Below, piece by piece: positions 1 through 12,978 of a DNA stretch of 64,000 nt; the stretch's first letter is position 1, and each line of letters opens with the position of its first letter. The position numbers and the translations under genes were made by a program. This stretch comes from Prosapia bicincta. Taxonomy: Eukaryota > Arthropoda > Insecta > Hemiptera > Cercopidae. A model generated the notes under the pieces. That model was not told the DNA's origin, ran no database searches, and was given only the letters and a program-made list of their open reading frames with translations. The stretch lies in the NCBI GenBank assembly GCA_036971475.1, contig JBAIZL010000002.1, forward strand, positions 48,636,229 to 48,700,228, written 5' to 3'.

Positions 1-549
1 TTCCATGCTTTGTTGTTTCGATTCGGGAGTGAAATGCGAAACCCACGTTTCGTCTCCAGTTACGATCCGACTCAGCATGTCGTCACCATTTTCGTCATAA
101 CGTGTCAGAAAATTCAAGGAACTCTCGAGTCTTTTGTGTTTGTACTCCTCCGTCTGGAGTTTAGGGACCCAACGCGAGGAGGGACCCAACACAGTTTCTT
201 AAAGTTTAATTTTGTATGAACAATTTTGTAAATCACAGACCTCGAAACTTCCGGAAATTCGTGTGATAGAGTAGTGATCGTGAAGCGTCTGTTGTCACGA
301 ATTTTCGCTTCAACTGAAGACAGCAAATCGTCTGACATTAGAGATGGACGGCCAGATCGCGTTTCGTCATGGACATTGTCGCGGCCATCTTAGAAGTCAC
401 GAACCCACTCACGCACTTTTCCTTCACACATGGCATTAGCACCGTAAACTTCAGAAATCTGTCGGTGAATTTCTGCAGCAGACATGTTTCTTGCAAACAA
501 AAACCGAACGAACTTTGCAAGGGGCGGGCGATTCGATGACCTTGAACAT
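1..549 (-). pseudogene. mariner transposase, 5' two-thirds, broken and cut by window edge
   Basis: This is a Tc1/mariner-superfamily DDE transposase of the mariner (DD34D) type, which cuts and pastes its element at TA sites. Reading the minus strand from the ATG at 549, the start MFKVIESPAPCKVRSV is the usual mariner beginning. A frameshift near 500 leads into the helix-turn-helix region (SAAEIHRQISEVYG, then EGKVREWVRDF). An in-frame TAA follows around 390, then the second helix-turn-helix (SVEAKIRDNRRFTI, FPEVSRSVIYKIV). A small rearrangement follows around 130-190. The last part reads LTRYDENGDDMLSRIVTGDETWV, holding the first catalytic Asp (GDETWV), and SHFTPESKQQS reaches position 1. The remaining catalytic residues lie outside the window. 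The stop and frameshifts make it inactive. The element's 5' end is probably between about 680 and 720, but no terminal repeat can be confirmed without the other end. Confidence 0.88.
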
Positions 550-718
550 TTTGCAAGCACAGAACACAACGCACAAGTTAGCTACACAGCTGTAACTGAG
601 CGTAAAAGTAGTAGTTGTTGCCAAGGCATGCCGGGACGCGACGCAAGCGCTCGTTGCGGCGTGCACGCGAACTATGAGGGAATATAAACAAACGGCCCTT
701 AGTTTAGAAATACGCTTA

Positions 719-719
<1 letters not shown>

Positions 720-795
<76 letters not shown>

Positions 796-797
796 AA
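720..797. repeat. compound (TA)n-(GA)n microsatellite
   Basis: About 20 TA units run directly into about 19 GA units with one C interruption. It lies just outside the presumed mariner end, as expected for a TA-targeting element. Confidence 0.95.
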
Positions 798-2199
798 GTA
801 TTTAAAACGTTAAATATTCTTTGACGTTTTTTCTTGATGAAATAATTAAATTAGTGGATGATATTCATATTTTTCCAACTGCTTACTTTTTCCGATTTAT
901 TTATTTTGAATTTATTTATATTTATATGTTCATTTTTTTTTACTATAATCGATACGAAGTCTAATTTTGAAGAACCAGTTATTAATATTCAAAACCACCA
1001 TGATTATGGCCAGAAATGTATTTCAAATTATGTGTTGTAAGGCTAACAAAATTTAATATTCATTACTTAACACGACAACCTTTACCCCGAGGTGAGGATA
1101 TTTCTGTCAAAAGGTTCATATCAGACGTTTAAATTAGAAAAATATTATATCATCTGGGTTTAGATTTCAAACTAGCTGTCAATCTCCTATTATGTATATG
1201 TTTACGGTTTTTAAAGATTGATGAAACTCAATTTATCTGATACAGAAAATACTTATAAAATGAGCAACGAATGATCCTGATTTTCAAAAAGTCAAGATAT
1301 TTTTGTCTCCTGTCACCTGAATATTTTTTAATAAGGTATAAAAAAGACGAAATAACTTTAATGGAATTCTAATACTATTTATATTTATCGTAGATTCATA
1401 ATTCGTAGATGAACATAATTTATTTGACTCCCTTAAAATATGTTTAAAGCATTTTATCAACTAATTACTAACTATACCAGCAGTGTAAAAATTTGTGTAT
1501 TGCCAACATTTAATCATGTGTTAGTTTAAAATGATTCCGCCTTGGACGTTTCTCCTTTCCATAAGGCGTGTAGTGTAACGTGTTTACAGCATAGCAACAC
1601 CAGGTGCACATGAAGCAGAGAATGAATTATTTATAAATCGTTTGCATTATTTATCACGTGTGATCGAAGGGAAACCACAATGCTACCAAATTCTATAACT
1701 TTTGATTTCCCTAAAGTATTCTAACAAATGTAAATCTCAATAACAATGATGGCGAGTTTCTTTGTTTTATATGCATAGTTATTTCACTTCCTAGTCCCTC
1801 GCTCTATAAAACAAAACATAATTCTTCAAAAAAGGGTTATAAATTTTAAAATTTGAACTTAAGGTACTGTATTGAAAAAATTGTAACGTTAAGATATTAA
1901 TAAATTCATTCTAAATAGCAACAAAAAGAACGTTTAATGTTGTTACTAACCAACATACGTTGTCACTAAACATCCACATTGTGAACTATTGTGTGAGAAT
2001 TCATTTTTTTAACTATATCCACAATCTAGTTGTATAAAGTTTGTATTTTAAGTACAAACACACACACGCGCGTGCGTAGCATTGCTCAGTTTACCTTTGC
2101 TATCTGCAAAAAATAAAATTTTTATAATTTTGAATTTCAAAATTTTAATGGTAACTACCAAATGTTAAAATTTTTATAATAAAGTAAATCATAGAATAA
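798..2199. other. AT-rich non-coding stretch
   Basis: No open frame with coding character, no RNA gene and no transposon signature seen. A short CA/CG run (CACACACACGCGCG) occurs near 2058-2072. Confidence 0.6.
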
Positions 2200-2620
2200 C
2201 AGAAGGGAAAATCCGATATTATATAGTAAATAATAAAAATTGTAATTACAAATAAATTTGACAAACCGGGAGTGTAATACCGATAATTAAGTGTAAGAAA
2301 ATAACTAAATAATACTATTTAGTGAACCTGACCCCCTACAACCGACATCGACATTTCTAAAGAACTAGTAAAGTGTGAAAAATCAATAGTAAAATCATAA
2401 ACCATAAAAGTTTTGTAAATAAAAAATTATGGAATTTTAAATAAAATTAACATATTAGGAATCAAAAGAACGATAACGGTCTTTAAGCAAGCTGATTCAC
2501 GTAAGGGAGAAACAAACAAAAACACGTTAGTAAGCTATCGGAGTTGTAAGACCAAGAGGCTCGAGGGGGAAACTGCAGCGAGGCCAATATATACGGAAGC
2601 GTAAGACTTTCCGTAAGAGT
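2200..2620 (+). repeat. diverged dispersed repeat, copy A (related to about 58050-58460)
   Basis: Several blocks occur in the same order here and near 58050-58460: AAATTTGACAAAC(C)GGGA, a CATCGACATTT block, an AACGATAACG block, and a GGGGGAA block about 100 bases later. The copies are diverged, and the blocks were matched by eye. This is probably an old interspersed repeat, possibly LTR or 5'-UTR material, with no coding capacity seen. Confidence 0.35.
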
Positions 2621-2899
2621 AAGTGCCGAACAAAATTATGTCGGTTTGTGGCTAGACAAGACACTCTATAGGCCATATGACGTCTACAAGAACGTTTTTG
2701 TCGTCAAATTTATAACGCAAGATATAAATCATCAAAGGGAAATCGTTACTTCCATTTCTTAGAAAATGTAACTAAAATCGGAACGACTTACCACGGTTTC
2801 ACTGTCCAAAAATCCAAAGGATCCGGGGAAAAAGAAAGAAGAACCCAGCCTCAGCAAAATCAATGGGCCAGGAACCAAGGATGGGAGGAAGTGAGGACT

Positions 2900-3465
2900 T
2901 ATGGCAAATCATTTTTTAAAATCAAATTTAATAATTAAATTTGAAAGCTTTTCAGAAAGTTTAAATGTAATATTTAATTGTTTTAAAGAACTAGAACTCA
3001 AATGAAATAAGTTAGTTTTCCGAAAAGGCAGGTTTTTGCACGTAAATTATTCAAATATCATATTAAAGTTTCTAGACCGGATTAGTCATGAAGAACCCAA
3101 CAAATATTTAATTAAACTTATTAGAGTGGTTTCGACTATAAACTTGGTCATTTCAAAATAAGATCAAAAGAGAATAGAATTGTTGCAAAAGTTTGAATAA
3201 TTTAAAATATTAAATATGGATAATAATTTCGTGTAATATTAGTAAATGATTTTAAACTTATCAAATAAATATTAATAAACCAGAACATTATATTACGTTT
3301 AAGAAAAAATAATTCAAAAGTTAAAAATTATAGAAATAATTACAGTATTATATACCGTGAAAATTCAAAATAAATTCAATGAGTAAATTCATAAGATAAA
3401 TTAAATATTTGTAAAACATTAATTCAATTAAAAATACCTGTGTACTGTTAAAAAATTATCTGCAT
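2900..3465. other. AT-rich non-coding stretch
   Basis: Nothing recognisable was found between the dispersed repeat and the (GT)n tract. Confidence 0.6.
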
Positions 3466-3598
<133 letters not shown>

Positions 3599-4190
3599 TT
3601 TGGAGGGATTGTTTCCATATTTCCAGGATGCTTCGTGCTACGTTTGGTGTTTATCCAACCCAAGGGCTCCGCCCTCAAAGGCTTAGGATGGTTCAAAAAC
3701 CGATGTATACTTGAACGTGTGTATGTATGTGACTTATGGACGTCTAATCCACTAAACAGAAGTTAATATAACTTGAAGGGAATGTTTAACTTATTCCCAA
3801 GATGGTTTATGTGACGTTTGTTGTAGATCCATCCACTTGGCTCCGCCCCAAATGCTTAGAATAGTTTAAAAACCGACGTATTTATATATGTGTGTATGTA
3901 CATGTCTTATGAATGCCTAAACTGCTCATCATAGGTTAATATAATTTTGAGGAATTGTTTAACATATTCCCAGAATTGTTCGTGTTAGGGTTGGTGAAAA
4001 TCCATCCACAGTGCTCTGCCCCAGAGGCCTAGGATAGTTCAAAAACCGTTATATATATGTATGTGAGTTATATGTATCTTATGGATGCCTAAACCACTAA
4101 ACAGAAGTTATTGGAATTTAAAGGAATTGTTTTAACATATTCCTAGGATGGTGCGTCTGAAGTTTGGTGTAGATCCATCCAAATCTCGTT
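3599..4190 (+). repeat. tandem repeat, ~173-bp unit, about 3.4 copies
   Basis: The same landmarks recur at a constant spacing: the GTTT following GGAATT falls at 3611, 3784, 3957 and 4129 (steps of 173, 173 and 172). Each unit has a GGCTCCGCCC-like core, a TTCAAAAACCG block, a short GTGTATGTATG stretch and an AAACCACTAAACAGAAGTTA block. Copies are roughly 75-85% alike by eye. The last copy breaks off near 4190. Microsatellite plus a ~150-180-bp tandem core is an architecture known from non-autonomous Helitron/Helentron relatives, but no Helitron ends were found, so that link is only a suggestion. Confidence 0.85.
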
Positions 4191-6897
4191 TTTTCCGTCT
4201 GTTGGCTATATAATACGATTATCAAAATCTGGGATATTTTTCAAGTGCACTTGTGTAAAAAAAAATTTTAAAAATTTTAAAAATGAGTTCCGTTCATATT
4301 ATGATTCTATGATAAGGAAGAAGTTTCTTAATTGTCTTAAGTGCAGCCAGTTTTACAAATATTTTACATCGATTCTAATTTATAAATAACTTTAATTTGA
4401 CGTTTGTGGGAGAAAATCTATTTACATTTTATTTAGCGATTAGAATTTTTAAATTTATTATGTCAACATTACTACGGTTAACATTAATTAGTGTAATAGG
4501 GTAAAATTACTTAGGGTATTAATTTAGGGTAAACAGTAATTACCATCGTGAAAATGTATTTTTTTTATTAAAACATTTTTCTGAAATGTATTTTTGCAAA
4601 GTCCATTTCTATGACTTAGATGGAAATCAGGCCTTTATCTAATACCTGAAGGTATAATATAGCAGAAATAAATTATGTTAATAATTAAAATAAAATGTGT
4701 CTACATTTTAAACTCATTAATAACTAAATGTTAAATATATAATAACAAAATATAATTGTAAGAACATTGTTCATCACACACACACACACACACACACACA
4801 GAGCTAGAGAGAGGGAGAGAGAGAGAGAGATTCAAAGATGTCTAATAAGTTAATTTATTATTATTTTTAAAAACATTTTTACAGATACTTATTTATAACT
4901 TTAAGTACCCTTTTGTAGAATTGAACTTAATTATTTTATAAACAAATTTAAAACTTACTCAAGAAATTAACTTTCTAATAAATATTTCACAAATCTAATA
5001 AATGCATTGCTAAAACTATGCATTACTGTGAAATTTATCTTGGCATCAAATTACACTCGATTTTGAATAATGCTTTATATATGAGAATATTATTAAAATC
5101 CAATTGAATTTATCATTACCACTTATGAATTAAATATTTCTAAAATCTCTAATGTTCTGTTTTATATTAAACTAAATAGCTAATATTAAAACTAGTTTAC
5201 ATTAATGCATAGATTTCATTGTATGTGCTATAAAAAGTGTATAAACAGTGGTACTGGGAACAATTACCTAATTTTAATGCACAAGATTAATGTTTACTGC
5301 AGATCGACAATTCTCTTAATGCAGAAGTGGAGATGCTACTGTAACATTTAAGCACAGGAATCTTTCCTTCATTGTAGTGAATAAAACATTTTCACTTCCT
5401 CCGTAAAAACAAAGTAAATATTTCACTTGAGAAAAGTTTTAGACTAAAGCGCGTACAAAACATCTATATAAACACAAACGCCTCTTCGTTTTTCCTTTCT
5501 TTAAACTTCATCGACTTTATCGTGTATAAAGTATTACACTTTGTTGGAACGCTTTTGAAGATAATTTCAATACTTGAAGTGATATTTTAAAAAGTATCTT
5601 CACAGTTAATTAAAGGGCTTTCTCACTACTTGATAAGTAAATAGGTTCGTAAGAAGGTAGAAGATATCGATATAATTATTACATATTGAAAACCATACAA
5701 AAGATTAAATTCCTATTAATTTAAAACTGGTCATTTCACTCAAATTTATATAATTTTAAAGCGATTTTACACTCTTTAAACAATTTAATAGATTTACCTT
5801 AATTTTTAAGTTCAGCATTTCTACAACCAACAAAACTCCGTAGAGTTGTATACGTTACCTTTAAAGCTGGAATACTAAGTATATGGCCGAACACAAAAAG
5901 CACTAAAGAAAGCAGAAAGCTTTCTATGTTGCAAATCTGGAGAATCTCTTTTACTGTAAACGCAAGGATATCGAGCTTTCACGGTTTTGAATAAAACATT
6001 TTCACTTCTTCGATACTAAAGAACCAAATAATGGCGTTTTGAATAGCATTACAGCTGACAATTTACAAGGAAATATCTCGATAAACATTGAGACATCATG
6101 TATTTACATTTATTTATACAAGGCATAAGCGTTTTGATAGTGTAAAACTAAAATATATATAAATAAGTAATATAAAAAATTATCTGTAAGAACTTGTATA
6201 AAGTATTTTGTAATTATAATACAGTAACTGAAGTAACGTTTTCACCCCAAAGTGGTTTTTTGCATTTTTTCCTGAGATCGTTTTATTACTTTGTAAATTT
6301 AAAAGGGGTTGAAATAGTACTCGATTGGTCATAAATATCATTGAGCCGACACTATTCAGAGGTTATATTATGAACTTTAATTTAGAAATCACTCCTTCCT
6401 TCATTTACGTATTAAAATATAAAAAAATATACGAATTACACTTTCTTTGAATATACTATGTTCAATTACATTTTACCATAAAAAAATGAAGAAACTATAT
6501 TTTAGTTCAGCTCAAACGCAAACTCATACACTTTAAAGGCTTGTTAATAAAAAAAAATTAGTATTCTTATTTACAAAACCATGGAGTGGTTTTATACTTG
6601 TACATTAAACGTAATCTTATCTTCAATTACTTCTTTGTTATTATTCAAAATTCTGGCATTTTAGTTAAACGAAGTTAAAACTTTTATCCAAAATTTAAAA
6701 TTATACTCTAGAATCTAGAAGTTTCAAAACTTTACTGACAACATGATTTCAGCAAACATATTAACCGTATGTATAAATACATCACTTTCACTATATATAC
6801 TTAATTAAACAAAAATCTTACTTGGTGTTTATGCGAGTAACTTTCGAAGATTGACTGTCAACTGAATCAGTTAATGCAATGAAGATAAAATCTATCT
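4191..6897. other. AT-rich non-coding stretch with small repeats
   Basis: Contains a (CA)n-(GA)n microsatellite at about 4775-4830. It also has two related short segments sharing GAATAAAACATTTTCACTTC, at about 5378-5400 and 5990-6010. No gene was recognised. Confidence 0.6.
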
Positions 6898-6936
6898 TGT
6901 GTATGTGTGTATGTGTGTATGTGTGTATGTGTGTGT

Positions 6937-6989
<53 letters not shown>

Positions 6990-7000
6990 TGTGTGTGTTA
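6898..7000 (+). repeat. (GTAT)n/(GT)n microsatellite
   Basis: GTATGTGT units grade into pure GT with two GAGT interruptions. Confidence 0.95.
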
Positions 7001-10000
7001 TATTTTTATATTTTCAATTTTCATTACAGAACACTAGTTATGATTTTATGTATAATTGTTATTTACATATCAATAATAAAAATTACTTTTTAATAAAGCT
7101 TGCATACTCTAGTTATCATGCCCAAAGTCTATTAAAAACGAAAATACGTCTGTCCCAAGTAATTTAGCCCTAACCCCTGTTTAATGCTAAATCAATACAT
7201 ACTTAAACTTAATATAAATTAAAATAAAGAAATAATAATTACTAAAACAAATAAATATGTGATGGGTGTCTCTCGTCCAGTTACGGCGCAATCATAATTT
7301 ATTTCTTAGTTAAATAGCTAAGTGAACATGCAAGTCATTAATAATTATTTACACTTAACATAACCTTAAAACAGACTTAGAAGCTCAAATTTCTGTATCA
7401 ATTTTATCTTCTAAGCCCTTACAGAAATGCCAAACTGTGATACAGTTCAGAGCTTAACCTAACGTTATTTACTAGGTTACTTTGTAACATTATTTTAGGT
7501 AATGTTGCATATTAAAACAGCTTCAGAAAACAAAACGATTTATTAATTTTAAAATATAAAATTTTAAAAAAAATTGTAAATTATAAAATAAAATGTCCTG
7601 GCTGAGACAGATATCCATATACAAAAAAACCCTGATTTGCTAGATGCACAGCAACGGTGCGCAGAAGTTAAAAAACTCACGTGGTTGCTTTAAGCAGTTC
7701 TCTTTCCTTGGCGAAATGTAGGGTGATACAGAGGTTTTCAAGATCTGAAGAGCAAAGGTATGATTTTATTTAAAATGTTAATAATGTAATAGTTTATTTA
7801 AAATTTATTTTTTTTGTTCGAAGAAATGTTGCTACGCTAAGATGCAACACCGAGCGAGATTCCAAATCCCGTTCAACGCCAATCCAATATGCAGAATAGC
7901 GAGATTTGAATTCGGAACCATGTTTTTCTACATCGTATGTTACAACACAGATAAGTTATAATTTTAGATATAAAGTGATGAAAAAGGAAAAATTTAACTT
8001 TTAAACTTTAACCGTTCACGGTACAATAATGCTAATTTTTATTTTTTGAAATGTGGGAGGTGTAAATTCATTTGTGTAATGTAATAGCAAACCTTTTATG
8101 TCTGATAGATAGATTAAAATGTATTTTAAATAACGTAAAAGCAATCCCAATCGGATGTAATGTCCCATGCCATAGATTTTTTTTAATAATATAAAGTTCT
8201 TATAAATTTTAGTATGTAAAACAATTAATGGAAACACATAAAGTAGCCTAAACATTTCAAATGTAATTTGGTTTTGTATTTCATATTTTTTGTGTGCAGT
8301 AAAATGTGATTTATTTAAATTAATATTTGTTGTTTAAATTATTTATTGAACGCACCATTCTTGTGTTCAATTAAATTCTTGACATTGCAGGTCAAATAAC
8401 TAATTGTGTTACAAATTACTGCAATATTTAACATAATTCATTAAGATTTATACCAATTTATCCAATATGTTGCAACTTTATATTTTATTTATATTTAATA
8501 ATAAATATAATTTTATAATATATTTTAATATTATACTTTAATACTATAATAAACAATAATTTTATATTTAAAATGTATTGTCGTTGGTTAAATAATAAAT
8601 TATATCAACTAAATAATAGAGTTAGTTGAATATAAAAACATTTACATTTTGAGCTATTTGAATAACATACAAGGTATCTCGTGACTCGTCTAAAGTCCAC
8701 TGCTTGGTGATTTTATCAACAGAAACTCAATGAACAATGGACTGACAAAGTGCGAAACGCGTTTGCTGGGAAATATAAATAAAAAGTGGTTTTTGCCGAG
8801 TAAATTGATACATACTCGTTTATTCAAAAAGCTAAAGATCAAAACCTAACAATTCCAAGTTTCGACAATTTAAAGTAACTGACGGAACAAGCTCAGGGCA
8901 AACATAACCTCACTTTACATCGCATTTACATCTACTTCCTGCCACATAAAATAACACCGAAGTACGCACGAATTGAAATTAAATGCAACATTTCAGCACA
9001 AAAAAACTACAAAACAATTACAAAAACTATACCTTCAAAATAACATTACATGATTCAATTCACAGAAAAACAGTAAAAGAGTTCGTGACACGCAGCAACA
9101 CATGAATTATAAAAATAGTTAAGTGTAATAGTACTTTCATTATAGGTAGTTTAGTAGCTTACTAGAGGTTTAGCTACAGAAAAATGCATGAATGTATTCC
9201 TAACAGTAATAAAATTTCATTTTGGTGTTCTAGTCTTTTTTTATTCTTTATTGCAGTATTAAATAACAATTTCAGCTATATTTTATTATGAGCTTTTTTT
9301 ATATAATGACTAAGAAATATATTTTTTTAAATAGTCATAATGTAAATCGAAATCCATAAAATAATTAATATTAATGAATTTCTTATATAAGACCCTAAAT
9401 TTATAAAAGTGTTTTAATATATAAATTAAGTGTTAATGTTTGAAAATCATATAACAATATCGCCGAGCTGTTTGATCCTAACAATAAAAATTTTAAGTAA
9501 CAACTACATTTCCCTCAAAGGAAATGCTTTCCATGATTTTCACACTCCAAATAATTCTCTTCAAACGAAAAGTTGAACCGAAACGTGCTTGGTGCTTTCA
9601 TTATTTCTTCTTATAAAATTCTCGTAACCTTTGAACTGTTGACTTTGGCAAAGTCGTTTGATGTAAACAGAAAATACCTACTACATGTTGTTGTATAGAA
9701 AACCAAAACCGTCCAATTAAAACTGAAACTATTGTTTGGCCTGTAAATGTTGTATTTCGTTTCAACTTACTTTAGCAAACATTTATGAAATGTTGGTTTA
9801 GAGGTATGAGTTGCGTTCCTAAAAGAGAGAATTTTTAACTGAACTTTTTATATCAATTAAATATATCACTAAATAGCACATTTCAACATGAATAATTGTG
9901 AAAAATTAGGGCAAAATGAGTGAACTGTTGTGTTTGTTATGTGTAATTCAAATAATAAAACACTTATTTGTCAACCCATACAACATATTTTAATTTCTTT

Positions 10001-10022
10001 ATTAACAAAATCCTTATTACAC

Positions 10023-10025
<3 letters not shown>
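7001..10025. other. AT-rich non-coding stretch
   Basis: No coding segment recognised. Two minor items are noted. Around 7860-7915 the minus strand carries a tRNA B-box-like string (GGTTCCGAATTC). Around 8745-8765 there is a GTGCGAAACGCGT motif similar to the tail of the dispersed repeats listed at 30140, 35490 and 37940. Confidence 0.5.

Positions 10026-10062
<37 letters not shown>
10026..10062. repeat. (TA)n microsatellite
   Basis: About 18 TA units, followed by an oligo-T run. Confidence 0.95.
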
Positions 10063-10063
<1 letters not shown>

Positions 10064-10258
10064 TTTTTTTAAACCTGAACACATAAAACACAAGGCTCTC
10101 GGTTTACATATATTATTAGAGCAGATTTTCTAAAATAATAAAATTTTATACATACGTTTTTCATAAAATAAAATTGAATAGTTATATAAATCTTTGTCTA
10201 ACTTATTATATATTTATTAATTTCTTTTATACCTAAACTCAATTATTTTTAACATTAC

Positions 10259-10423
10259 TTATAGAGATTTCAAGGCATCAATCCTAAACGATCCTACCCT
10301 GAATTTCCTCTTAATCTGATCCCTAACTCTATTTTTATAAGGAAGGTAGAAGGGTAAGGCGGAAGGTTCTGAATAAGGTATGTCAAGTATTCGCGAAAAA
10401 AACTCGTTAAAACAATTTCCAGA
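10259..10423 (-). other. possible coding segment or exon, unrecognised
   Basis: A 54-codon stop-to-stop frame with less AT-biased codon use than its surroundings. It reads FFSRILDIPYSEPSALPFYL, then a basic stretch (KNRVRDQIKRKFRVG), then SFRIDALKSL and a stop at 10259-10261. There is no ATG. On the minus strand a TTATTCAG acceptor-like site lies inside the frame and an AGG|GTAGGA donor-like site lies near its end, so a terminal or internal exon is conceivable. It could equally be a chance frame or transposon debris. I do not recognise the protein. Confidence 0.2.
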
Positions 10424-11735
10424 TTACAATCAAGGAATAAAATTTCTACTTTAGAAATATGAAGTTGCGTTTATTGCATTTTCACCTTTTTAAAAACGAA
10501 ACCTCCTTTATTTATATATCTTACATATTTGGATGTTGAACGGTAATGATTTCAAAATTTACGTTTAAGAATATTTAACAAAAAAAAACAAGAAAATACT
10601 TTGGTAGTTGACACTTATGATTTTCATTGTTAAAAAGAAATTTTATTTATTTAAACAGTATTAAATTTATTCATTTGTAAATACTAGGACTTACCAGGAC
10701 TATACAATTTGTAAATACTTGTAAACCAGGACTTACAATAATTGTTAACACCTGTATACCTGAACTGCTATAAAGCAAAATCATTTATACGGTTTAGGAA
10801 TGCTTTAATGCCGTTCAAGGAGTCATTTTTCACTTAAAGTAGCGCATGCAAGAAACAAAAAAAATGCATTTGTATTGTAACAAATTATTGTTTTTGAATA
10901 TGTTTATAACAATATCATTTAAAATATTATTTTTAGACATATATAATTAACTATTTTACAACTGCCATATACATGTGACAAGAACAAGTGCGTGCTTTAC
11001 ATTGCTTTATGCATTTTTTATCATGCGTTATTTATCGAAACGAAACCTCACCACTACCTTTCTCTACAGCTCTGATTTCCCAAAGGCATTTCCAGAAGTG
11101 TAAATCCCAAAAGGGTTAAAAACGAGGTATTTTAGGGCAGTATCAATAAGTAATGAAAGAGACTTTCGTTATCTTTTTTTTACTACCTTTTTTTCTTTTT
11201 TAGTTTCAATATTCTTGCTACAATTTCAATCATGTTAATTTTATCCCCTTCAAATCCAATTGTTCTATATTTTAAAATTCATGAATTATTTCTGAATCAT
11301 TAAAAAAAAATCCAAAATAAAATATTACTTATTTTACAGTTTAACTAATTGCAGTATCTTTGTGAGTATAGTAATGGTAAATTGAAAACAGCCTTTAAAT
11401 ACTCCGTGATTCTTTCGCATATTAATAGTGTGACTCCAGTTATCTTTGTGCTATTTCACCCCTAATCCTAAATAACAACTATATTATTATTGCGAAAAAA
11501 ATAGTCTTAAAATAATGTAGGACTGGCCTACAGAAAATAATACGTTTTGGGAATAATATACTTAAAGAAGCGTTTAATGTGATCTATTTAATGCATTTAA
11601 TAGAAATACTGCACATTTTGACAAATTTTCTGAGTAAAAAATTAATTTAAGGAATTTATTTGAAATCTGTTCTTAAAACGTTATAGACGCGCCTAAGAAC
11701 GTACATTTCAAAAATTGAATAATTTATATGACTCT
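10424..11735. other. AT-rich non-coding stretch
   Basis: Nothing recognisable up to the 125-bp tandem array. Confidence 0.6.
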
Positions 11736-11837
11736 CCATCAATATATTGAATCAAATATAGTAGTATCGAAATATAAATAAATTGTTATATTTTTTAACT
11801 AATAAAAATATTTAATAATAATATTTTAACCTGATAT
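11736..11837 (+). repeat. 125-bp tandem array, left part (split by an LTR element)
   Basis: These ~102 bases match the unit that continues at 16136, beginning CCATCAATATATTGAATC and ending CCTGATAT. The array was one block before the LTR element landed in it. Confidence 0.85.
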
Positions 11838-12978
11838 TGTAACGGTTTATAATTTTACAAATTGGACTTCATTTAGTTATATCTTTTAAAACATTTAATA
11901 TTCGCTTCTAGCTTACAGTTGAGGCGTAATGAAACGTCTGTCTGTAACCCTACAGAAGCTATAACTCCGTTACATTAAAAATATTTTAAATTACCAAGTT
12001 AAACAATTAAAATTAGCAGAATATTCTTGAATTAATTCTTAAGGTTTATTTCTTTGAAATGCAAGGAATTGTGCGCTGGTAAAATAATGACTTTTAAATT
12101 CAATTAAAGCAAATCATAAACTTTTATTTTAAGATAGACAGATGAAATAAATTAAAATCATGACACATAAATTTCTTTAACACTCAGTTACAGATTATGA
12201 AACATTTTTAATATTACTTATAAATTTTTAAGGATAGCAATCCTTCAATTAATTAATTAATCAATGGCTGAAAATGAACATATATTCGAGTTTACTTGCC
12301 TTTTTTTTGTATAATCAAATTTAACAATTTAATTTGAACATATTGGCACCAAAAGATGCGTAATTATAATTATGCTTATTAAATAAAAAGTTCAATGTTC
12401 ATTATTTAGAAATTCTGCTCCGAAACATTTTAAATTTTGAAATTAAGTTTTAAAAGTTTTAAATCGCCCACTTAGCTGTGTTAACTTGTCGCAACTTCCC
12501 TTCCTCCTCGTGGAAAATCTCGGTAAAGCCTGGCCCTCATTTTCGTGAATAAGCATCGGGAGAACCATGAATAAGTCTGCAACCCATCTTGTATCTGGTA
12601 TCGTATGCCGTGTTCTATGCCATGATTGAAAAAAAGAATACTTTATATTAATTAAAATAAAAAGAAACTAAATACATCTTCTTGCCATTTGGAGACGTCC
12701 TTTCCCGGTTACATCCTGGCCAAATGAGAGAGAAAAATTAATCGCGAGCAACCTTCCTACCTGTCGCGCATCCGCGGGGCGCATATCCCTAGCTTGATTA
12801 CTTATTTTAATTTTTTCTCGCTAGATGTCACTATCAGCCAGAGATCTCATTAAAAATATTTATCATACATTACAATTTTTTTTTACATAGTTATACATTA
12901 TTACAATTTTGAATTTATTCTCGTTTATTTTCTGAAATTTGCAAATTTAATATGTAACACCGTCTAAAGTGTGTTACA
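11838..12978 (-). repeat. LTR (left copy; 3' LTR if the element reads on the minus strand)
   Basis: 1141 bp, TGTAACGG...GTGTTACA. Contains a GC-richer block at about 12480-12800, possibly the promoter or leader part. Differs from the right copy at about four bases, for example ATCATGACAC here against ATCACGACAC there. Confidence 0.9.

Noticed and set aside
8740..8770. Hammerhead ribozyme (CTGACAAAGTGCGAAACGCG)
   Set aside because: The first core box is CTGACAA instead of CTGANGA and stem II is almost absent.
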